A stretch of DNA of 64,000 nucleotides from Erinaceus europaeus (GCF_950295315.1 NC_080171.1:110704378-110768377); one strand, 5' to 3'. Shown: positions 11,787-23,139, counted from the first letter of the stretch. Notes: generated by a model from the sequence alone, not told the origin. Made by a program: numbers and translations.

Positions 11787-12115
11787 ATTATTTTTTTTTC
11801 CCTCCAAGTTATCGATGGGGCTCGGTGCCTGCACTATGAATCCACTGCCCCTGGAGGCCATTTTTTCCATTTTTGTTGCCCTTGTTATTGTTATTATTGT
11901 TATTTTTGCTATTACTGGGGTCTTTTTGTTGTTGTTGGATAGAACAGGGAGAAGCGAGCAGGGGAAGAGAAAGATAGACACTTGCAGACCTGCTTCACCA
12001 CTTATGAAACAATGCCCCTGCAGGTGGGGAGCCAGGGGCTTGAACCACGATCCTAACTCCAACTCATGCATTTTGCGCCATGTGTGCTTAACCCACTGCG
12101 CTACTGCCTGGCCCC
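11787..12115 (-). repeat. SINE-B+ copy, reverse
   Basis: Starts with a T-run and the reversed 3' module, then TTGCCCTTGTTATTG, GATAGAAC, CCTGCAGGTGGGGAGCC, TTGAACCACGATCC and the head CTGCGCTACTGCCTGGCCCC. Flanked by AGGAAGAGGGTTT (11774-11786) and AGGAAGAGAGTTT (12116-12128), one mismatch in 13. Confidence 0.92.
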
Positions 12116-12175
12116 AGGAAGAGAGTTTTTATGTAGCTGTTGACTTTAGTCAGAGCCCCAGAATGAACTTCCATG

Positions 12176-12335
12176 TTATTTATTTATTTCCTTATTTACT
12201 TATTTTATCAGAGCACTGCTCAACTCTGGCTTATAAGGGTGCAAAAAATTGAACCTCAGATTTTAGAGCCTCAGGCATTTTTTTTTTGCAAGTCTTTTTT
12301 TTTTGCATAAACATTATGCTATCTTCTAAGTCCTC
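12176..12335 (-). repeat. SINE-C copy
   Basis: CAGAGCACTGCTCAACTCTG, TTGAACCTCAGATTTTAGAG, CCTCAGGCA and GCATAAACATTATGCTATC in reverse order of the family, with T-runs inside. Confidence 0.78.
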
Positions 12336-12787
12336 TATCATGATTTTTAAAAATTTTTGTTTGTTTTAGATAGAGAAAGAAAGCTAATAAGTTGTAAAAA
12401 AAAAACTGTTCTTGCATCTTACTTGTTAGAGCTAAGGAAGGTGATCTGGTTTTCTCTCTTCCTTTTTTGATGTCTGTTCATTTCAGAATTTTATGAGCTT
12501 CCACTGGCCTTTAGAGACAGTGCAGTAGCAGTTCAGATTATTTATCAGAAAAGGTCTTTATGCTACAAGTGCAAATGTGATCAAATGAAACAGTCAAAAA
12601 TGGTATTTTTGTATTCTGTCCTCTTCAGGGGTTAATCAGCTCATACATAAAAGATGATATCAAGGAAATGCAGAAAACTCCTATCTTTGGTAATGTATGT
12701 CAAGATGGAATGAGACCTGGGGGAAAGATGGAAGAATAATCCCATAGTCACAGGAAGACTACTGTTGATCTCAGATAAAAGCCTTCA
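12336..12787. other. Unassigned intergenic sequence
   Basis: No gene or recognisable repeat seen. Confidence 0.45.
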
Positions 12788-12965
12788 GTAGGCTGGGGAG
12801 ACAACATAATGGTTATGCAGAAGAATTTCATGCCTGAGACTCTGCCGTCCCAGGTTCAACTTCCTGCACCATCATAAGCCAGAGCTGAACACTGCTCTGG
12901 TCTCTCTCTGTACCTTTCTCTCTGTATCCCTCTCATTACAATGAGTGAAATATTTAAAACAAAGT
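12788..12965 (+). repeat. SINE-C copy
   Basis: GGGGAGACAACATAATGGTT head, CATGCCTGAGAC, box B CCAGGTTCAACTTCC, CCAGAGCTGAACACTGCTCT, then CT repeats and a short A-rich tail. Confidence 0.82.
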
Positions 12966-13364
12966 AATCTCATAAGCCAACCACAAATAGAATTTATCTA
13001 AAAACAAATAACAGAAAAGAGGTGGGTTGGAGAATGTATTCATAGAAAAATGCACATGTACTTCCCTAACCCAAAGCTAAGGACCCTCTAGATAACTTCT
13101 GGAAGACTTCCTCAGTTTCTACCTGAGGAAGAAACAACATCACTTCCCCTAGGAGAGGAAACATGCTATAGCCTCTGTATGCTGGTTTGCATATGTGTGG
13201 ACATTCTAGTATTCCAAGTTCATTTAACTAAGATTCTAAATACTGACTTTCAAGCCACTGCATCCTCTCCTGGTGATCTTTCTAGGCCAGCATTTCTCAG
13301 ACTTTAATGTAAATGGAGTTTTCCAAAGGTTTTGGCTGGAATTTTGTGCCTACAAGATTCGTGA

Positions 13365-13485
13365 CTGAGGATGAGAGAAAGAGAGTAGTGACAACGCAGC
13401 ACTGTTCAGTCACTCGTGGAGCTTCTTCTTCTCATGGTGTTCCCAAGTAATGGCCAGGGGCTTGAACCTGGGCCCACACACATGA
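13365..13485 (-). repeat. Decayed reverse tRNA SINE (A-like)
   Basis: GCACTGTTCAGTCACTCGTGGAG... with GGGGCTTGAACCTGGGCCC marks the box B side. The head is not recognisable. Confidence 0.55.
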
Positions 13486-13496
13486 AAAAGTATGTA

Positions 13497-13802
13497 CTTC
13501 TTTTTTCTTGCCTCCAGGGTTATAGCTGGGGACAGATGCTTGCACTATGAATCCACTGATCCTGTGGCCTTTTTTTCCCCCTCTGTCTCTCTCTTTTCTT
13601 CTTTCTTTTTTATTGGATAGGACAAAGAGAATTTGAATGAGGAGGGGGAGTTAGAGAAGATAGATATCTGCAGACCTGCTTCACCTCTTATGAGGCAACC
13701 CCCCTGCAGGTGGGGAGCTGAGAGCTCGAACCAGGATCCTTGCTCAGGTCCTTATGCTTCATATTATGTGCACTTAACCCGGTGTGCCACTGCCTGATCC
13801 CC
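13497..13802 (-). repeat. SINE-B+ copy, reverse
   Basis: 3' module (TTGCCTCCAGGGTTATAGC), short CT-rich spacer, TTGGATAGGACAAAGAG, CCTGCAGGTGGGGAGCTG, CTCGAACCAGGATCC (box B) and head CACTGCCTGATCCCC. Confidence 0.88.
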
Positions 13803-14029
13803 AGTAGCTACCTTCAAAAAGACAAATACATTGTTAAATCACTTAGTTCTACTGTCAGTTGTTACTTATGCTTTTCTTTCAGTCAATGCAGGAAGCTTAG
13901 GACACTTAACTCCATTTACCTCATCTATTTTTACATGCTATTGTGTGCTTGAAATTTTCACCATGTAAGATATTCTCTTAGTGCTTTATGAAGTCAGTGT
14001 TATTTGATATTTCACACCACACTTGTCAC

Positions 14030-14225
14030 TTCATTGCTCTTCACTCTTTCCTGCTTCCTTGATTTACTATTAGCATTGTTTTCTTTTACCTGAAATACTT
14101 GCTACCGGAAGTCTTTTCAAGCAGATCTTTTGGTAGTTCTGTCTCTGAATCAGAAACGTCTTTATTGATCATATTCTGGAAGGCTGCTTACATCTGGTGT
14201 AGAATTACATTTTGTCAGTCTGTTG
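14030..14225 (-). repeat. Possible old L1 remnant
   Basis: The pattern TTTTCAAGCAGATCTTTTGG ... GTCTTTATTGATC ... GGTGTAGAATTACATTTTG resembles an antisense stretch of ancient mammalian L1. Weak. Confidence 0.35.
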
Positions 14226-14253
14226 TCTCATCTCGTTAAAGCAATTATGCCAT

Positions 14254-14415
14254 TTATCTTTCTCTCCCCCTCTCTGTCTTCCCCTCTTCTCTCCATTTCT
14301 CTCTGCCCTATCTCACAAATGATGACATCAGTAACAATAATCATAACTACAACAAGAATGAAAAACAACAAGGGCAACAAAAGGGGAAAAATAAATAAAT
14401 ATAAAAAAATGAAAC
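14254..14415 (+). repeat. SINE-B copy, 5'-truncated
   Basis: Starts within the CT block and carries the CAA/ATA block, CAAGGGCAACAAAAGGGG and AATAAATAAATA tail. No tRNA head, so no promoter. Confidence 0.82.
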
Positions 14416-14420
14416 ACGGG

Positions 14421-15276
14421 CACCACTCTTAATTCTATTTTGGAAAATAGTCTGGGATTACTTCTATGAAGCCAATCTGGTTAAAAACACACAGTCATGG
14501 TTGTGTTCAACACTGTTGGACACAGCTCATCAAAATGGTCTTGGAAAAACAGTGATGATGTGTTCCTGAAGGAAAACAAGCCAGTACAATGGTAAGTACA
14601 CCCCCTTCTCCTCGCCCCACCACGTATGATGTCATCTGCATTGCGTGGCAAGGGGAACATCTGCCACAGAAACTCTGTGCTGCTTACAGTATGCCACAGA
14701 GACAGTCTTTGTTTCTTTCTGACCTCTGCTCTGATTTCCTGAGATGAGGTTCACAAGATGAGACTTTTACCCAAGTGACTTCACGGAGGCCATCATCCAG
14801 TGTAATTTCTTTGCAAGAAATGCGAATAGAATTCAGTGTCATTGTCTCAAATGTGTTGTTAATCCGACATGATTCACAATGGCTTGTGTGGGAGGAGGTG
14901 GGGGGGTGGGGGGGTGGAGTAATCAAGCACATGTTTTTTTCCTTTAGTCTTATCAACATCTAAATGCCAGTTTGGGAATCTGTCCACATGCCTCAAGTTT
15001 TTCTGGACTTTCACTATCAAGATGGCCAGTTACAATGGAAGAAAAATGACTATGACGTAAATCAGACTCCCTGCCTGGATGATAAATTAAGAAGCTGTTA
15101 TATAGTAGCTTTCCAAATGAAAGAGAAACAGTTTATACTTTAGAAATGCAAGTTTAATTTTTTATGACATCTACAATTCAATCCTGTGGAAAAATACATA
15201 ATTCCACTGTTTTTCAAACCCATTAGCAGAGCACTTTAAGAGAATCAAGGTTAAAGTGAGAAAATCATAATCATTT
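14421..15276. other. Unassigned intergenic sequence
   Basis: Contains a G-rich run at 14891-14917. No gene recognised. Confidence 0.45.
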
Positions 15277-15285
15277 TTGGATTTT

Positions 15286-15614
15286 TTTTTTTACATCCAT
15301 GGTTATTGCTGGGACTCGATGCTTGCACTATGAATCTACTGCTTCTGGAGGCTATTTTTTCCCCTTTTGTTGCCCTTGTTGTTTATCATTATTATTATTA
15401 TTGTTGTTATTGCTGTCGTTGTTGAATAGGACAGAGAGAAATGGAGAGAGGTGGGGAAGCCAGAGAGGGAGGAGAGAAAAACAACTGCAGACCTGCTTCA
15501 CTGCCTGTGAAGTGGCCCTGCAGGTGGGGAGCCCGGGGCTCAAACCAGGATCCTTACCCAGGTTCTTGCACTTTGAGCCAAGTGCACTTAACCCGCTACG
15601 CACCGCCCAGCCTC
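15286..15614 (-). repeat. SINE-B+ copy, reverse
   Basis: T-run, reversed 3' module (GGTTATTGCTGGGACTCGATG), TTGCCCTTGTTGTTTATC, CCTGCAGGTGGGGAGCC, CTCAAACCAGGATCC and head CTTAACCCGCTACGCACC. TGGATTTT occurs at both edges. Confidence 0.9.
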
Positions 15615-15624
15615 CCATCTCTGG

Positions 15625-16030
15625 ATTTTAAAAGAACCACAAACTGATGCAGTGAAAACTAAAGAAGAAACCTGAGTTTTGGGGTTATCTTTAGGAATTA
15701 AAAAGTTGTTTTGTTTAAACAAAAGTGAGAACATCTTCCAATGACAAATCTCGTAAATGTATAGACTAAAAGCCTTTTCTCCTTCAATCCTGATTTTTTC
15801 CCTTTTATCATTGTATTCAGAGGTTAATGGTTTACAGTATTGTTGTTGACACATGGATACAATTTCTTGTCTCCCTGTGATGGGAGTTTACAGAACACTC
15901 TCACCCTCAGTCCCTGAGTTTTATCTAATGGAACAGCATAGTACAGGCTGAAAGTATTGGATCCTCATCCTAAACCTAAACCTGTAAAAAATACCATGTT
16001 AAAAAAAAAAAAAGGAGAGTGGGACCATTA
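15625..16030. other. Unassigned intergenic sequence
   Basis: Nothing recognised. Confidence 0.45.
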
Positions 16031-16044
16031 AAAACACGAGTCTT

Positions 16045-16400
16045 GGGGGTCGGGTTGTAGTGCAGTGAGTTAAGCACATGTGGTGCAAAGCGCAAGGACC
16101 GGACCGGCGTAAGCATCGGGGTTCGAGCCCCTGCTCCCCACCTGCAGGGGAGTTGCTTCACAGGCAGTGAAGCAGGTCTGCAGGTGTCTGTCTTTCTCTC
16201 CCCCTCTCTGTCTTCTCCTCCTCTCTCCATTTCTCTCTGTCCTATCCAACAACAAACGACATCAACAATAACAATAATAACCACAACAAGGCTACAACAA
16301 CAAGGACAACAAAAAAAGGTGGGGGGAATGGCCTCCAGGAGCAGTGGATTCATGGTGCAGGCACTGAGCCCCAGTAATAACCCTGGAGGCAAAAAAAAAT
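16045..16400 (+). repeat. SINE-B+ copy with 3' hairpin module
   Basis: Head, box B GGTTCGAGCCCC, CT block and CAA block, then GCCTCCAGG (16331-16339) and CCTGGAGGC (16382-16390), an exact 9-bp inverted repeat just before the A tail. Flanked by ACGAGTCTT (16036-16044 and 16401-16409). Confidence 0.93.
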
Positions 16401-16409
16401 ACGAGTCTT

Positions 16410-17309
16410 ACAGGAAAAGATTATCCCAGATTGTGCTACATAAGTCACTACATGCCCTTAAGTAAAGTAGGCAGGGCAGTTGATGGGTATACAGAGACGA
16501 CCACGTGAAGACTGAGCTAGAGGCAGGAGTGATGTGGACACAAGCAAAGATCTATTAGGAGCACCAGAGTTTGGTAAGGAATGAATTCTCTGCAAAAACT
16601 TCAGAGGAAACATAGAACCTTGATTTCCCCCTATTAAAACTGATGCCAAACGTAAGCAGGTGTGCTACCACCCAGCCATTTATTTAACCCATCTCATCAA
16701 TATGATTTTTTTTCATATAAAGTGGAAGTACAGATCCCCAGAGCTGCTGAATCCCTTTGTACAACCTGCCAGACCTCGCATGTTCAGTCTAGAGACAGCC
16801 AGGTGGCATTTGGTCCATAGCAGGACTGACTGACTACTCCAGGGACTTTTTTGCAGCCTCCCCAGGTCAGCAACTCTCCTTGCGTCCTACTAAGTACCTT
16901 CAAGCATACTTAACCATCCTTGGGACAACTTTGTAATCACCCCAGGCAGAACTCCTCTCTGCATGACCCACCCCTACCATCTTTGGCCAACCACTCATTT
17001 CTGGGACCTCTGTGCAACCTGGAATGGTTGGCAACAAACAGAATGGGGAGACAGAGGAAATCTACCCCACCAACAAATCAAGACAAAAGCCCAGGAGAAA
17101 AAAAGTTCTAGTAAACCAGTGAGTGAAAAAATAGTCCATATATTTGTCATTGAAGTGATACAACTCATGGAAGAAAACCCTGACAGAAAGGGAAAAAAAT
17201 AGGTGTGACCTCTCCAAGAGACAATAGAAACCAAAACCGAGAAGCAAAGAACTAAGTGCCAAAACAGATAAATTAATAGCAGCATTAGCCAAAATAAATG
17301 TTCATAGTT
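16410..17309. other. Unassigned intergenic sequence
   Basis: No repeat confidently assigned. Around 17050-17300 the A-rich strand could be a decayed LINE, but I cannot align it to a family. Confidence 0.4.
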
Positions 17310-17945
17310 CAACAAATCTATTGTGTCTGTTGTGCTCTCTCCCCTTTCATTTATGATACAATTTATTTGGATTTTCTCTCCATACTTATTTATATATTTC
17401 TTTGTGAGTCAGGGTAGGAGGTTGTCAATTTTGTTTACCCTTTCAAAGGGCCCACTCTTGATATTTTCTATAGATCCTTTTTGTTTGTTTTCAGTGCTGC
17501 CGACTTCTGCTTTACATTTTTGTATTTTACTCCTCCTGCTCACTTTGGGTTTCCTTTGTCCTTCCTTTTCTTAATCCTTCAGGTATGAAGTCAGATTATT
17601 TTTTTGAATTTTTTCTTGCTTCCTAATTGTTTCCTGTATGACTGTGAATTTCCCTCCTACTACGGCTGTCACTGTATCCAAGTAGTATGATAGTATGTGT
17701 CTTTATCTTCAGTTGTTTCTAGTGATATTTTAATTTCCTTTTCAACCAATAGTTAACTATTGTATTGTTGAGTCTCCATATTTTTTGGAGGGAGAGGGTT
17801 CTCTAATATTCTGTTTGCTGCTAAATATTTATTTAGTTCAACAGTAGTCTGAGAAGATGCATGGAGTGATTTCAATGCTTCTGAATTTAATGTGGCATAC
17901 CATATAATCTATTCATGAGAATGTTCTGTATGGATGTAAGAAAAA
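17310..17945 (-). repeat. Old L1 ORF2 remnant, antisense
   Basis: Stretches such as TTGTCAATTTTGTTTACC and the text around 17740-17930 match the familiar antisense of the L1 ORF2 central region. Frames are broken throughout. Confidence 0.65.
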
Positions 17946-18274
17946 GTGTTTCGGAAAAGACCTGGCAAAGTGGTCAACATCTTCAGGAAGTGAAGTCCTC
18001 ATTATGCTGACAGTGAAGATGAAGCAAGGTTAGATAAGGGAAAAGACAGGACCTTTAAAATCAGAACCTTCAAACTAAACTAGATACTGAGTACAAAAGA
18101 ATACTCAATGTCATTACAGGTGCTGGAAATTTAGAACAGACCAACAGAAAGCAACTGAGTCTCACTAACTATGCTCAGTTAATCCACAAAAACTGATATT
18201 TCCACCTAAAATACATTCAAATGAGAGTAATGGACTAACAATCTTTCCAGTTAAGGGTACAAACTATCTAGGAA
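17946..18274. other. Unassigned intergenic sequence
   Basis: Nothing recognised. Confidence 0.4.
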
Positions 18275-18285
18275 ACGACAATTTA

Positions 18286-18327
18286 GACGAGATCGGGCGT
18301 GCTCAGGGTGGTATGGCCATAGACAGA
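18286..18327 (-). pseudogene. Retroposed 5S rRNA fragment (tailless retropseudogene)
   Basis: Read on the reverse strand, 18324-18286 matches the first 39 nt of vertebrate 5S rRNA with about three substitutions (key pieces GGCCATACCACCCTGA and CGCCCGATCTCGTC), preceded by three extra bases. The rest of 5S is absent and there is no A tail. The flanks carry an 11-bp duplication with one mismatch: ACGACAATTTA (18275-18285) and ACGACAACTTA (18328-18338). This is the structure expected of tailless, 3'-truncated retropseudogenes of small RNAs. The internal promoter (box C region) is missing, so it should not be transcribed as 5S. Confidence 0.85.
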
Positions 18328-18338
18328 ACGACAACTTA

Positions 18339-18610
18339 GGAGAGGTCACTTTATAGTCTGCTGCTACAATGTGGTGACCACTTCTATTGGTAATTACTAG
18401 GAAATGAATGTAACCTGCCCTCTGAAGAAACCCTTAATGAAGAATTGGAAAACAGTCACAGCAAGTGTGTGCTCAAGATGAAGTATCGTTAGGGGAATGG
18501 GTTGGGAAGGAGAGCACAGTATTATGTGTTTGGCTAGCACATAGCAGGTGCTCCTCAAATTTCATGAATTTTACACTAAAAGGGATAAGTTAAAATCAGA
18601 GAACAGTTGT
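18339..18610. other. Unassigned sequence with possible MIR/L2 tail
   Basis: 18525-18575 (TAGCACATAGCAGGTGCTC) resembles the end of an old MIR or L2. The rest is unassigned. Confidence 0.4.
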
Positions 18611-18611
18611 G

Positions 18612-18925
18612 AGAATATATAAGATGGGGGGGGGGGGAGAGGGCAGCGGCATACATAGTACTCAGCTCAAGGACCTGTACAAGGATCTGGGTTCAAGCCC
18701 CAACTCCCCACCTGCAGGAATGATGCCTCGGGAGTGGATACACAGGTCTGTAGGTGTCTTTCCTTCTCTCTCTCCCTCTCTCTCTCTCCCTCTCTCTCTC
18801 TCTCAATCTCTCTCTGTCCTATCCAATAAGTTGAAAAAAATGGCCACCTGAAGCAGCGGGTTTGTAGTGCCTGCACCAATCTCCAGGAATAACCCTGCAG
18901 GCAAAAAGAAAAAAAAAACATTAAG
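18612..18925 (+). repeat. SINE-B+ copy, diverged
   Basis: G-run at the 5' edge, box B GGTTCAAGCCCC, CCCCACCTGCAGG, a long CT run and the 3' module with AATAACCCTGCAGGCAAAAAG. The hairpin stem has substitutions. Confidence 0.82.
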
Positions 18926-19434
18926 ATAAAGTTATGGAAATTTTATTATTTTTTCAGGATAAAGTAGAGCCTGGAGTTACTTTCTCCTGTATGTTTTCAT
19001 GTGGAGTATCATTTGTGACTACTTCCTCAGTCTTCCTTTGTACTCTGGAAAAGTTTTGCAAAGAAATTACTTCTATCTCAATTTGTTCTGTTTAAATGTG
19101 TCTAAAAGGAAAAAAAAATACTAGAAGTGGTCTTGAAAGGAACTTAATGCCAGCTACTGGATACTTAGTTGAATTAGAGAAGATTGTGTTGCACAGTTGA
19201 GAAGAAATAGTCAGATGAAGAAAACAATCTCTCCTGATTGGAGAAAAATATCAGTGGATGCCCATACAACGTTTTCATCTTGAGGTTTCTACTTGAGACT
19301 ATCATGTATACTTTATTATTGTGGGGATCAAAGGAGATAAACAGGAAGTGTTTAGTGTGCAGTATCATCTGAGCAAATGTTGGCACCAATCATTCTTTGA
19401 TTTGAAAATGGTGTAGTCAGCATATGATTTTAAA

Positions 19435-20400
19435 CATGTATTTTAATATCTTCGTTGTTAGGTTTATAGAAAAATCGTACATAAGATACTAAGAGTTCCC
19501 AAATACCCTCTTCTCCTTTACCCACCCAATTTGTTAAGATATTACATTACTGTGGCCCAGCTGTTATAACTGACGAACCTATACATCAGTATGTATATGT
19601 GTTATACTAACTAAAGTCTATCGTTACAAATGGATTCACTTTTGGTTGTGCGTTCAATCACTTTTGCCAAATGTATCTCACAAATCTAACATGAAAGTAT
19701 CATACAAATTAGTTTCACTGCCCTTAAAATTCCCCATGCTCAGGGGTGGGGGGCTGAGTGGTAGCACAGCAGGTTAAGCACACATGGCGCAAAGCTCAAG
19801 GACGCACATAAAGATCCCAGTTGGAGCCTCTGGATCCCCCACCTGCTGGGGGTTGTCGCTTTACAAGACTTTCTGTCTTTCCTTCCTCTCTCACTTTCCC
19901 TCTGCCCTATCCAATAACAACAACATTAATGACAACAATAATAATAACAACAACCATAAACAACAAGGGCAACCAAAAGAGGAAAAAATGGCTTCCAGGA
20001 GCAGTGGATTTGTAGTGCAGGCACCAAGTCCTAGTGATAACCATGGAAGCAATAAGTACATAAATAAATAAATAAATATAATTTTAAAAAATTCCCCATG
20101 CCCTGCCTAGTGACCTCTCTGATTTTCCTAATTCTCCTAATCCCTAGAAACCACTGATCTTTTTACTAACTCTAAAGTTTGCCTTGTTCAGAATGTCAAA
20201 TAGTTGGAGTCATGCAGTATGTCTCCTTTTCAGATTGGCTTCCTTTACTTAGCAATAGGAATTTAATGTACCTTCATATCTTTTCATGACTGAATAATTC
20301 ATTTCCCTTTATTGCTGAGTAATAGGCAATTGCATAGAATCAGATATATTTTTTTAATCAGATGTATTTTAGATAACAATCATCTACTACTATTTTAGGC
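19435..20400 (-). repeat. Old L1 3' region, antisense, split by a SINE
   Basis: 19440-19725 and 20102-20400 together resemble the antisense 3' end of ancient L1M elements (AAACCACTGATCTTTTTACT ... TGACTGAATAATTCATTTCC). The SINE at 19740-20087 interrupts it. Confidence 0.55.
19740..20087 (+). repeat. SINE-B+ copy in old L1
   Basis: GGTAGCACAGCAGGTTAAGC head, CAA/ATA block, CAACAAGGGCAACCAAAAG and 3' module. Perfect 14-bp duplication AAAATTCCCCATGC at 19726-19739 and 20088-20101. Because the duplicated sequence is L1, it shows the L1 was already resident. Confidence 0.93.
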
Positions 20401-20633
20401 ATTTGAATTAGTGAAAATTCATGTTTTTTTCTTTTTTAAATTAATTTCAATCTGTTCAGGGGGTATTTCTTTTATTAATGTCAGGTTTCACGGCTCCAAT
20501 CTAACTTTATTTGTTTATTTTTTTTTAGATATAGAAAGGGAAAAACAGAAAGGGAAGAAAAAAGCACAACACCAAGGATTTCACCAATGGGTCCAGGTGA
20601 GCTATCATGATGGCCCTGAAAATTCATAGTTTT

Positions 20634-20878
20634 TTTTTCCCTTCCCACTTTTGCTGGCCTTGTTGTTATTATTGTTGCCATTGCTGTCGTTGTTGTTGGA
20701 TAGGACAGAGAGAAATGGAGAGAGGAGGGGAAGAGAAAGACACCTTTAGATCTGCTTCACTGTCTGTGAAGCGACTCCCCTGCAGGTAGGGAGCCAGGGG
20801 CTCGAACCAGGATCCTTACACCGGTCCTTGTGCTTTGTGCCGTGTGAGCTTAACCCGCTGTGCTACTGCCCGACTCCC
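20634..20878 (-). repeat. SINE-B copy, reverse
   Basis: T-run, TTGTTGTTGGATAGGACAG, CCTGCAGGTAGGGAGCC, CTCGAACCAGGATCC and head CTACTGCCCGACTCCC. Perfect 15-bp duplication AAAATTCATAGTTTT (20619-20633 and 20880-20894). Confidence 0.93.
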
Positions 20879-20894
20879 AAAAATTCATAGTTTT

Positions 20895-22210
20895 AAGGAT
20901 AATATATTGAAGTCAAAATGACATTTCAGAGAGGTGCCACAAATACAGAGATTAAAAATGTGATTCTTGCTAGGAGATAATACCTGAGTACTTCAATATT
21001 CCAAATTAATAACTACATATAGAGTACAATATACTACAGCTGTTGTTTTTGACACTAATGGTCCAGGGGATCAAGTAACAGATGTAGAGGCATAGGCCCC
21101 TGTCTTGCGGCCACCGTCGTCCCCCCTTACCCCACTTAGACAATCCTTTTCTTGCATTCCAGGGTTTACTCTACACTGAGAACAGTTACAAGCATTCCAT
21201 GTAATGGGTCATTTAATCCTCACAACATGCTACCAGTGGCACCATTGTTGGTGCCATTTTACATGAGAAACAGAGATACCAGATGTGCTCTACATCCTGC
21301 TGTGGTTAGGTGGGAGAGCTGGGACTCACACTTCAACAGTCTTGTTTTAACTTTACATTCTCCACAATCAAGCTCTGCTGCCTTTAGTTCAGCCCGATGG
21401 GAAAGTTGAGAATTAAGTGAGCAGTAACAACACTGCAGGTTAAGCATGCTAATAAGCGCCAGAGCCACTTAACCTAATTCTGCAGAGGGCTAGGGCAGGA
21501 AAATCTAGCTTGAGGAATCAGCACTTAGGAGGCTGTCAGCTATGCTAAGTCACTGCACTTCTGAGGTGTGAAAGTTAGTAGGAGCCTGACTTCTAGGTGG
21601 TCACTTCATCTGTTTTTTGTGACGTCTGAATGAGAAAAAGTGCAGTGTCATGACAAGAGAATTGCCCTGTTAACTGTGATGAGAAGGGAGTCACGATGCT
21701 TTTCTAATTTTCTGATTGGGTTCTCAACTGGCATAAGTCTGACACTATTTGTGTTCCATCCTTCCCTCTGTCAACTCTACCACCTCCACTTCCTGGGCTC
21801 CTACCTCCAGGACCTCTTAAATACTGTGAAAATGGCACGGCCTTCCTCTGGGAATCCTGGGCTGCTATCCTGAGTTAAAGAAGAAGGAGATGGAGAGACA
21901 GAGGAGAGTAGAGAGACAGTGATATGTGGTCTGTATTAGGGCCACATTTTAGAGCACCTGTTTGTTTCCAAATATTCGACCAAATATTCGACTCTGACGT
22001 TATCATCAAAGGAGTTTCCAAATGATTTTAAGCAATAGCATCCTCAATAATAATAAACCCACTGACATCGAAACAGGGCATTGTTTTGTTGCAGAGGCCC
22101 AAATGAATGTTTTTTTTCCCCCCTCAAGGTTGCATAGTAAGCATAGGAAATCATTAATAAAAGAGAATGTGACTTCCTGCAATTGCTGGACTTCATCATA
22201 AAAATCCAAA
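20895..22210. other. Intergenic sequence with a MIR remnant
   Basis: About 21190-21385 resembles a reverse MIR (TCATTTAATCCTCACAAC ... CATTTTACATGAGAAACAGAG ... GAGAGCTGGGACTC). The rest is unassigned. Confidence 0.5.
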
Positions 22211-22490
22211 AGACTGGGAGTTGGGCAGTAGCATAGCGGGTTAACCGCACATGGCGCAAAGCCCAAGGACATGTGTAAGGATCCTGGTTTGAGTCCCCAG
22301 CTCCCCACCTGCAGGGTGGTGAAGCAGGTCTGCAGGCGTTTCTCTTTCTTTCCCCCCTCTGTCTTCCCCTCCTCTTCATTTTTCTCTGTCCTATCCAACA
22401 ACGATGACATCAATAACAACAATGATAACTACAACAATAAAAAACAAGGGCAACAAAAGGGAGTAAATAAATAATTTTTTTTAATGAAAA
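22211..22490 (+). repeat. SINE-B copy
   Basis: GGGAGTTGGGCAGTAGCATAG head, box B GGTTTGAGTCCC, a short deletion in the GAGTCGCTTCACAG region, CT block, CAA/ATA block and CAAGGGCAACAAAAGGGAG tail. Confidence 0.88.
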
Positions 22491-22498
22491 GGAATGAG

Positions 22499-22740
22499 GG
22501 GCCGGGCCATGGTGCACCTGGTTAAGCACACGCAGGGATGGACACAAGAATCCAAGTTCAAGACCTCGCTGTGAAGCAGTTCTGCAGGTGTCTATTTCTC
22601 TATATCTATCTATCTATCTATCTATCTACCTACCTGTCTACCTATCTACCTATCTCATCCTCCTCTCTCAATTCTCTCTGTCCTATTCAATAAAATAAAA
22701 GAAGCCAGGAGCCCTAGCATTAACCCTGGAGGTAAAAAAA
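22499..22740 (+). repeat. SINE-A/B+ mosaic with (TCTA)n
   Basis: SINE-A-like head (GGTGCACCTGGTTAAGCACA), an internal (TCTA)n/(TACC)n tract at about 22605-22657, and a B+-like 3' module ending TTAACCCTGGAGGT. The combination suggests related families exchange 3' modules. Confidence 0.78.
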
Positions 22741-22927
22741 AACAAACAACTAAGTATTGAATTTTATTTCTGCTTGTATTTCAGATAATTCTCAGTCCTG
22801 TACATTTCTGAGTGGGGCCACCTATAAAGACAAACATATAATCTGATATAATCTGTTCACCTACCCAGATCTGTGTGTGTATACATGACTGTAAGAGTGT
22901 TCCCTCATTATTTGGAGGTCTCGAAAC

Positions 22928-23005
22928 TTTACATCAGGCTCAACCTGATGCTGTTGACTGGCTACGGAAGAAGGGCAAACGCTAGAAGAAGAAGAAGAAT
23001 TTGGC
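22928..23005 (+). repeat. Partial copy of the (GAA)n-tailed element
   Basis: Shares a 3' segment (CTACGGAAGAAGGG, AAACGCTAGAAGAAGAAG) with the 159-bp element at 42720-42878. All differences in the adjoining 18 nt are transitions. Upstream it carries a small palindrome CATCAGG...CCTGATG (22932-22950) not present in the other copy. No duplication could be fixed. Confidence 0.65.
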
Positions 23006-23139
23006 CTTCTGTATTTTGTTAGTTTAAAATACTGCCAGAGTTATTAAAAACATCTTTTGCATAACTAGAGGAAAATTTTTAAGACAATTGTAATTAACAT
23101 ACTATAGATATAGAATGTAAGATTAAAAATTGTAAAGAA

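Noticed and set aside
11737..12252. 171-codon + strand frame
   Set aside because: Lies across a reversed SINE-B+; the same frame pattern recurs at many SINE copies.
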